This document shows positions 15,140-20,097 of a stretch of DNA of 20,097 bases, piece after piece. The notes beneath the pieces were generated by a model. It had not been told where the DNA came from, ran no database searches, and was given only the letters and a program-made list of their open reading frames with translations. How positions within the stretch are numbered: position 1 is the stretch's first letter; each line of letters begins with the position of its first letter. Made by a program: the position numbers and the translations under genes. Source of the DNA: Treponema_I sp045616125. GTDB taxonomy: Bacteria; Spirochaetota; Spirochaetia; Treponematales; Treponemataceae. The DNA lies in contig JAZLGC010000044.1 in assembly GCA_045616125.1 (NCBI GenBank), positions 1 to 20,097 of the forward strand, read 5' to 3'.

Positions 15140-16677
15140 CAGAAGCTTCCCGCTATACTCCGGACGAACCTATTGCCGCCATTGCCACTGCTCTGGCCCC
15201 GAGTGCTTTGGCCGTTGTCCGCGTTTCAGGCAAAGGCTGTATAGAACTTGTTTCAAAAGTGTTCTCCCGTCCAAAAGCGCTGCTGGCAGCTGAACCCTAC
15301 ACCATGCTGTACGGCTGGATTGTAGACCCCGAAGACGGCAGCCGCATTGACGAAGTTATGATTGGCATCTACAAAGGCCCAAAAAGTTTTACCGGGGAAG
15401 ACATGGTAGAAATTACCTGCCACGGTGGTAGTGTGCCTGTTCTTGCCATCTATAACCTGCTGTTAGCCAACGGATTCCGGGCCGCAGAACGTGGCGAATA
15501 TTCATTCCGTGCCTTTGTTAACGGAAAACTTGACCTGACCCGGGCAGAAGCCATTCGCGAAATTATTGATTCACGCACCGATTCAAGCCGTGGCAGAGCT
15601 GCCGGCCGACTTTCAGGCTCTTTGTACAACGAAATTGAGGCCATCAAGCAGCTTCTGATACGAACGACAGCCAGCATTGAAGCTGAAATTGAATACCCGG
15701 AAGACGAAAATGCCATTGGCGACGCCTATGACAACACTGAACTGATGCAGGCACGGGATATGCTGATTTCATTAAGCGAAAGCTGGGCCGCAGAAAAACT
15801 GTATCAGGATGGCGCCCGCGTTGTTCTTGCCGGCCGCACCAATGCCGGAAAATCATCTCTGTTCAACACTCTGCTGAAAGAAGACCGGGCCATTGTGTCT
15901 GATATCGAAGGTACCACCCGCGACTATATAGAAAGCTGGGTTTCTTTTGCTGGAATCCCGGCACGCCTTTTTGATACAGCAGGACTGCGCCTTACCAGCG
16001 ATACCATCGAGGCCACCGGTGTTGAGCGGAGCCGCGAACTGGCCGGAGAAGCTGATCTGGTTCTGTACCTTGCCGACAGCACTATTGGCCTGACTGATGA
16101 AGACTACAAAGAATTAGCTGCCCTGAGCGATAAATCATCAGGATCCCTATACAATAACTCATCAGGATCCCTATGCAATAACTCATCAGGATTCCTGAGC
16201 AACGTCGAAGGGTCCGCTCCTCATGCTCCAATTATTCTTGTCTGGAATAAATGCGATGCATCAGAATCCCTGTTTTCGCAACAAGCTCGCCAGAGTGCAG
16301 TTTCGAGCGGCCTGTCGAAGGGTTCACAGCCTGTCGAAGCCACCATGTCCAGCCGCTTTGCCGCCATCGTAAGCATTTCAGCTAAAACCGGAACCGGTGT
16401 TGCCGACCTGACAAACACCGTAAAAGACCTGTTAAGCCAGCAGACCGCCACCAGCCGCGCTCAGGCAGGTCTTGGCAGCCAGCGGCAGAAGACTTGCGTA
16501 GATGATGCCCTTGCCAGCGTTGAACACGCCCTTGCCGTAGACGACTATGGACTAGGTTTAGATGCAGCCGTTCAGGATATCGAAGATGCCATGGAGGCTC
16601 TGGGGGAAATCACCGGAGCCGTAAGCCCCGATGATATTTTGGGTAACATTTTCAGCCGCTTCTGCGTCGGAAAATAA
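15136..16677 (+). CDS. mnmE: tRNA modification GTPase MnmE with repeat-derived insertions
   Basis: 513 residues; the family is usually near 455. With MnmG it modifies wobble uridine of several tRNAs. N-terminal tetrahydrofolate-binding domain: EPIAAIATALAPSALAVVRVSG, GPKSFTGEDMVEITCHGG and GEYSFRAFVNGKLDL. G domain: G1 AGRTNAGKSS, G2 GTTRD, G3 DTAGLR (from Asp280), G4 NKCD (371-374), G5 SAKTG (from 415). The C-terminal FCVGK supplies the essential Cys. The excess length lies between G3 and G4 and between G4 and G5: an 8-residue unit SSGSLYNN repeated nearly three times (334-357) plus VEGS, and a Ser/Gln/Ala-rich stretch (about 377-408). All catalytic motifs remain in frame, so the protein is probably active. 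Start fixed by ATGA overlap with the PAP2 gene. Confidence 0.94.
   Translation: MTEASRYTPDEPIAAIATALAPSALAVVRVSGKGCIELVSKVFSRPKALLAAEPYTMLYGWIVDPEDGSRIDEVMIGIYKGPKSFTGEDMVEITCHGGSVPVLAIYNLLLANGFRAAERGEYSFRAFVNGKLDLTRAEAIREIIDSRTDSSRGRAAGRLSGSLYNEIEAIKQLLIRTTASIEAEIEYPEDENAIGDAYDNTELMQARDMLISLSESWAAEKLYQDGARVVLAGRTNAGKSSLFNTLLKEDRAIVSDIEGTTRDYIESWVSFAGIPARLFDTAGLRLTSDTIEATGVERSRELAGEADLVLYLADSTIGLTDEDYKELAALSDKSSGSLYNNSSGSLCNNSSGFLSNVEGSAPHAPIILVWNKCDASESLFSQQARQSAVSSGLSKGSQPVEATMSSRFAAIVSISAKTGTGVADLTNTVKDLLSQQTATSRAQAGLGSQRQKTCVDDALASVEHALAVDDYGLGLDAAVQDIEDAMEALGEITGAVSPDDILGNIFSRFCVGK
16135..16215 (+). repeat. In-frame tandem 24-nt repeats plus full repeat-element copy inside mnmE
   Basis: Units begin at 16135, 16159 and 16183, each opening TCATCAGGATCCCT or a close variant, 24 nt apart and so in frame (8 residues each). 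The third unit continues as CCTGAGCAACGTCGAAGGGTCC-like sequence to 16215 and is a near copy of the intergenic element at 9751-9780. Partial copies follow: TCAGAATCCCTG at 16261-16272, CCTGTCGAAGGGTTC at 16311-16325 and CCTGTCGAAG at 16330-16339. Units 1 and 2 differ by a single base, so the duplication is recent. Confidence 0.85.
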
Positions 16678-16686
16678 AACCCCTTT

Positions 16687-17529
16687 TTACAGTACGCTCT
16701 GTATTACGTCGGCTGCTTCTTTCAGGGACCGGCGGTTCAGCTGTTCGGTTTCGCGGAGCATGGCTGCCGGAACTCCGTATGCGGCTTCCAGTTCTTCGTT
16801 GGTCAGCACTTCTTCAGGGCTACCGAACGACATATCCCGATTAGGCTTGAAAAGCAGAACATTTTCGGCGTATTTGCGGCTTAAATCCAGTTCATGCATG
16901 GCAATGCAGACCGGTTTATGGAAAGTCTTTCCATAGTGGCGCAAATATTCCATGGCTGCATGTTTCTGGCGGTCTTCCATGGCAAAAAGCGGTTCATCCA
17001 TAAAAACGCTCTGGCTGCCGTACAGCAGACTGAATGCCAGAAGCACACGCTGAATCTCGCCCTTACTGATGCCGTTCAGTTTTCTTCCCATAACATTTTT
17101 CAGTTCAAATACTTTCAGAACTTCATCGTAGAAATCAGATCCAGGTTTTACCACCGGAAATTCTCCGGCAAATGGTGATGGATTATTGTGATACCCGCTT
17201 GAATAAACCTGTTCCAGCAGGGCTCCCACGTTATCATCAGTTTCAAATTCCATGTTCTGATAAATAAAACTTGCAAGGGCATCACGTTCCTGTTCGGTTA
17301 CTTCATCGCCCCGATGGCCCAAAAGGGTTACAGAACCTTGAGAAGGCACCAGACGGAGACCGGCCAGAAGAAGAAGGGTCGATTTTCCGCTGCCGTTGGG
17401 GCCCACAAGACTCATGAAACCTGCCGGCAGAGCAGCGGTAAAGTGATCAAAAACCGGCTTTGGCTCTCCCTCTTCATCATCCAGGGCTGGGTATGCAAAA
17501 CGCACATCATTAAAAGAAAAAAAATCCAT
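16687..17529 (-). CDS. ABC transporter ATP-binding protein with degenerate signature
   Basis: 280 residues. Walker A is GPNGSGKST (43-51); Q-loop Gln91 in IYQN; Walker B is SVFMDEP (174-180); switch His212 in AMHE. The signature is GISKGEIQR (153-161) rather than LSGGQ, and the D-loop is FAMED. The overall order and length fit importer-type ATPases of the iron-siderophore/cobalamin or metal class, but no permease or binding protein gene is next to it, so the substrate is unknown. A non-transport role is possible. It is convergent with mnmE (9-nt gap) and divergent from nifJ. The ATG at 17529 has no ribosome-binding site; a -10 box is placed for a leaderless transcript. Confidence 0.85.
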   Translation of the reverse strand: MDFFSFNDVRFAYPALDDEEGEPKPVFDHFTAALPAGFMSLVGPNGSGKSTLLLLAGLRLVPSQGSVTLLGHRGDEVTEQERDALASFIYQNMEFETDDNVGALLEQVYSSGYHNNPSPFAGEFPVVKPGSDFYDEVLKVFELKNVMGRKLNGISKGEIQRVLLAFSLLYGSQSVFMDEPLFAMEDRQKHAAMEYLRHYGKTFHKPVCIAMHELDLSRKYAENVLLFKPNRDMSFGSPEEVLTNEELEAAYGVPAAMLRETEQLNRRSLKEAADVIQSVL

Positions 17530-17535
17530 GGCGCT

Positions 17536-17564
17536 ATTATGAACAACTGTAGAAAAAAAAGCAA
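17536..17564 (-). promoter_or_regulatory. Promoter of the ABC ATPase gene (TTGCTT-17-CATAAT), leaderless
   Basis: CATAAT (17541-17536) matches five of six -10 positions and lies 6 nt before the ATG, so transcription would begin on the ATG. TTGCTT (17564-17559), 17 nt upstream, is a weak -35 with TTG conserved. Confidence 0.45.
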
Positions 17565-17601
17565 TTTTTACCGGATTATTCTTATATAAATGGTGTTTTC
17601 A

Positions 17602-17630
17602 TTGAAACTGTCGCAATATAGGAGTAATAT
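17602..17630 (+). promoter_or_regulatory. Likely nifJ promoter (TTGAAA-17-TAATAT)
   Basis: TTGAAA (17602-17607) and TAATAT (17625-17630) are 17 nt apart, giving a start near 17637 and a leader of about 34 nt that carries the strong AGGAGG site at 17661-17666. A TATAAA at 17585-17590 is an alternative -10, but it has no good -35. Confidence 0.45.
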
Positions 17631-17670
17631 GTATTCTATCTAAGTCCGTATTCATTTTTTAGGAGGATAT

Positions 17671-20097
17671 ATGTCCAGAAAAAAGATGTCGATGGATGGT
17701 AACCAGGCCGCAGCTCATGTAGCTTATGCTTTCACTGAAGTTGCAGGTATCTACCCTATTACCCCATCATCACCTATGGCTGACTGGGTTGACCAGTGGT
17801 CAGCAAATGGTCAGAAAAACATTTTCGGCAGCATGACTAAAGTTGTTGAAATGGAATCTGAAGCTGGTGCTGCAGGTACCGTACACGGTTCACTTGCCGC
17901 TGGTGCTCTTACTACTACATTTACCGCATCACAGGGTCTTCTCCTGATGATCCCTAACATGTACAAAATCGCTGGTGAACAGCTTCCTGGTGTTTTCCAC
18001 GTTTCTGCACGTTGTGTTGCTTCTCAGTCACTGAACATTTTCGGTGATCATTCAGACGTTTACGCTTGTCGTCAGACCGGTTTCGCAATGCTCGCTGAAA
18101 CCAACCCACAGGAAGTAATGGACCTGGCTCCTGTAGCACACCTTGCTGCTATTGAAGGCAAAGTTCCTTTCCTGAACTTCTTTGATGGTTTCCGTACCTC
18201 ACACGAAATCCAGAAGATTGAAACCTGGGACTACGAAGACCTGAAAGAAATGTGTGATATGGACGCAGTTGCTGCATTCCGCGCACACGCTCTTAACCCA
18301 GAACATCCAGCTATGCGTGGTTCTCATGAAAACGGAGACGTTTTCTTCCAGCACCGCGAAGCTTGCAACACAGCTTATCTTGACCTGCCAGAAACTGTTA
18401 AGAAGTACATGGCTAAGATCAATGCAAAGCTCGGAACAAACTATGACCTGTTCAACTACTACGGAGCTGCAGATGCAGACCGCGTAATCGTAGCTATGGG
18501 TTCATTCTGCGACGTTGCAGAAGAAGTCATTGACTACCTGAACAAGAAAGGCGAGAAAGTCGGTCTTATCAAGGTCCGCCTGTACCGCCCATGGGTATCT
18601 GAAGCATTCCTTAAGGCACTGCCAAAGACATGCAAGAAGCTTGCTGTTCTTGACCGCACAAAGGAACCAGGTTCACTCGGTGAGCCACTCTACCTCGATG
18701 TAGCTACAACACTGCGCGAGGCTGGACTCGATGGAATCAAGCTCTGTGGCGGACGCTACGGTCTCGGTTCAAAGGATACTCCTCCATCAAGCGTATTCGC
18801 TGTATTCACAGAGCTCGCAAAGGATGCTCCAAAGGCACGCTTCACACTCGGTATTGTTGATGATGTTACAAACCTCTCACTGCCAGAAGTTAAGCCAGCT
18901 CCAATCACTGCAGCAGAAGGTACTGTAGAATGCAAGTTCTGGGGTATCGGTGGTGATGGTACTGTTGGTGCAAACAAGGACTCAACAAAGATTATCGGTG
19001 ACCATACAGACAAGTTTATCCAGGCATACTTCCAGTATGACTCAAAGAAGACAGGTGGTATTACCATTTCTCACCTGCGCTTCGGTGACAAACCGATCAA
19101 GTCACCATACTACATCAACCAGGCAGACTTCGTAGCATGCCATAACCAGTCATATATCCTCAAGGGATACAAGATGGTTCAGGATGTTAAGAAGGGCGGT
19201 ACATTCCTCATCAACTGTCAGTGGGATGATGCAGAACTCGACAAGAACCTGCCAGCAGCTGCAAAGAAGTACATTGCTGACAATGACATCACAGTTTACA
19301 CAATCGACGCTGTTGATATCGCAACAAAGATTGGTCTTGGCAAGAGAACTTCAACAGTTCTTCAGTCAGCATTCTTCAAGCTTGCTAACGTTCTTCCAGC
19401 AGAAGAAGCAGTCAAGTACATGAAGGAAAAGGTTGTTGCTAAGTTCAGCAAGAAGGGACAGGAAGTCGTAGACATGAACTGTCAGGCTATTGACCAGGGT
19501 GCTGGTGCACTCCACAAGGTTGAAGTTCCTGCTTCATGGAAGAACCCTGCAGCTGACGCTCCAAAGGCTAAGCTTGAGGGTGAGGCAAAGACTGTAGCAA
19601 TGGTTGAGAAGCTGATGAACCCAATCGCCCTTATGGACGGTGATTCACTTCCAGTTTCTGCATTCAAGGATTGCGCAGACGGCCAGTTCGAACTTGGTGC
19701 TTCAGCATACGAGAAGCGCGGTACAGCTGTTAACGTTCCAAAGTGGGACGCAGCAAAGTGTATCCAGTGTAACAACTGTGCATTCGTATGTTCACACGCT
19801 ACAATCCGCCCATACCTGCTTACTGACGCAGAAGTCAAGGCAGCTCCGGCTGGTCTTGAAGCAGTTGATACAAAGCCAAAGCCAGGCGCATACAAGTACA
19901 CAATGTCTGTATCTCCTCTCGATTGTATGGGATGCGGCGAGTGTGTCACCGTATGTCCTACAAAGGCTATTGAAATGGTTCCACAGGAAAGCCGCCTTGA
20001 AGAGCAGCCAGTATGGAACTACCTGGTTAAGAACGTATCAAAGAAAGCTGATTCCGGCTATGCAGACAGCACAGTAAAGGGCAGCCAGTTCAACCAG
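17671..20097 (+). CDS. nifJ: Pyruvate:ferredoxin (flavodoxin) oxidoreductase, 3' end outside window
   Basis: 809 residues to the window edge with no stop; the single-chain enzyme is about 1,180-1,200, so the thiamine-diphosphate-binding C-terminal domain is missing here. It oxidises pyruvate with CoA to acetyl-CoA, CO2 and reduced ferredoxin in the cytoplasm, the core of anaerobic fermentation. It opens with the domain I motif AGIYPITPSSPMADWVD; the GDHSDVYACRQTGFAML stretch and the domain III region (FWGIGGDGTVGANKDS, about 424-440) are typical. Two 4Fe-4S sites are C697/C700/C703/C707 (CIQCNNCAFVC) and C752/C755/C758/C762 (CMGCGECVTVC). AGGAGG 4 nt before the ATG is strong, fitting high expression. 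Codon use changes sharply near codon 235-243: before, Thr ACC and Lys AAA prevail as in the neighbours; after, ACA and AAG. Confidence 0.96.
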   Translation, partial: MSRKKMSMDGNQAAAHVAYAFTEVAGIYPITPSSPMADWVDQWSANGQKNIFGSMTKVVEMESEAGAAGTVHGSLAAGALTTTFTASQGLLLMIPNMYKIAGEQLPGVFHVSARCVASQSLNIFGDHSDVYACRQTGFAMLAETNPQEVMDLAPVAHLAAIEGKVPFLNFFDGFRTSHEIQKIETWDYEDLKEMCDMDAVAAFRAHALNPEHPAMRGSHENGDVFFQHREACNTAYLDLPETVKKYMAKINAKLGTNYDLFNYYGAADADRVIVAMGSFCDVAEEVIDYLNKKGEKVGLIKVRLYRPWVSEAFLKALPKTCKKLAVLDRTKEPGSLGEPLYLDVATTLREAGLDGIKLCGGRYGLGSKDTPPSSVFAVFTELAKDAPKARFTLGIVDDVTNLSLPEVKPAPITAAEGTVECKFWGIGGDGTVGANKDSTKIIGDHTDKFIQAYFQYDSKKTGGITISHLRFGDKPIKSPYYINQADFVACHNQSYILKGYKMVQDVKKGGTFLINCQWDDAELDKNLPAAAKKYIADNDITVYTIDAVDIATKIGLGKRTSTVLQSAFFKLANVLPAEEAVKYMKEKVVAKFSKKGQEVVDMNCQAIDQGAGALHKVEVPASWKNPAADAPKAKLEGEAKTVAMVEKLMNPIALMDGDSLPVSAFKDCADGQFELGASAYEKRGTAVNVPKWDAAKCIQCNNCAFVCSHATIRPYLLTDAEVKAAPAGLEAVDTKPKPGAYKYTMSVSPLDCMGCGECVTVCPTKAIEMVPQESRLEEQPVWNYLVKNVSKKADSGYADSTVKGSQFNQ

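Noticed and set aside
16135..16206. CRISPR array or variable-number satellite with no coding role
   Set aside because: Units are 24 nt with no spacers and are in frame inside mnmE, so this is a translated tandem repeat.
16675..16690. Terminator between mnmE and the ABC ATPase gene
   Set aside because: There is an A/C/T run but no inverted repeat that would form a stem.

Overview
The window reads as a chromosome segment of a fermentative, anaerobic, Gram-negative bacterium, most likely a spirochaete of the Treponema group. This rests on an outer-membrane secretin, a pyruvate:ferredoxin oxidoreductase (PFOR) and a DUF4015-type secreted protein. The phylum is inference, because no rRNA or other phylogenetic marker is present.

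Region by region. (1) 1-1450, plus strand, is AT-rich and accessory: the tail of an unknown gene, a frame-disrupted ORF carrying an HEAVH zinc-peptidase motif, and a coupled ORF for a secreted protein. It resembles a small toxin/immunity-type cassette. (2) 1483-7672, minus strand, is a tightly overlapping operon for a compact type II secretion (T2SS)-like system: secretin (gspD), ATPase (gspE), platform protein (gspF), major pseudopilin (gspG), two very small pseudopilin-helix proteins and a GspL-like one-TM protein. No gspC, H, I, J, K, M or O in standard form lies here. (3) 7783-8550, minus strand: a PrsW-type intramembrane protease gene whose 3' end contains the promoter and the first 10 nt of an initiator tRNA-fMet gene, followed by a clear terminator. 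(4) 8587-9132, plus strand: shikimate kinase, convergent with a SlyD-type prolyl isomerase bearing a Cys/Gly-rich tail. (5) 9780-11875, minus strand: a NifU-like Fe-S protein and a YgiQ-type radical SAM protein. (6) 11972-16677, plus strand: a three-gene operon of a secreted DUF4015 glycosidase-like protein, a PAP2 membrane phosphatase and mnmE. (7) 16687-17529, minus strand: a lone ABC ATPase, divergent from (8) nifJ/PFOR, which runs off the right edge.

The most notable signals: a dispersed repeat that has entered the mnmE G domain in frame and also sits between ygiQ and slyD; prsW coding sequence overlapping the tRNA-fMet gene, so that 5' processing of a read-through transcript would remove the prsW stop codon; three genes (gspD, prsW, the ABC ATPase) whose -10 boxes sit 6-8 nt before the ATG with no Shine-Dalgarno, suggesting leaderless mRNAs; two helix-only pseudopilin-like microproteins; and an abrupt codon-usage change inside nifJ near 18.38 kb.
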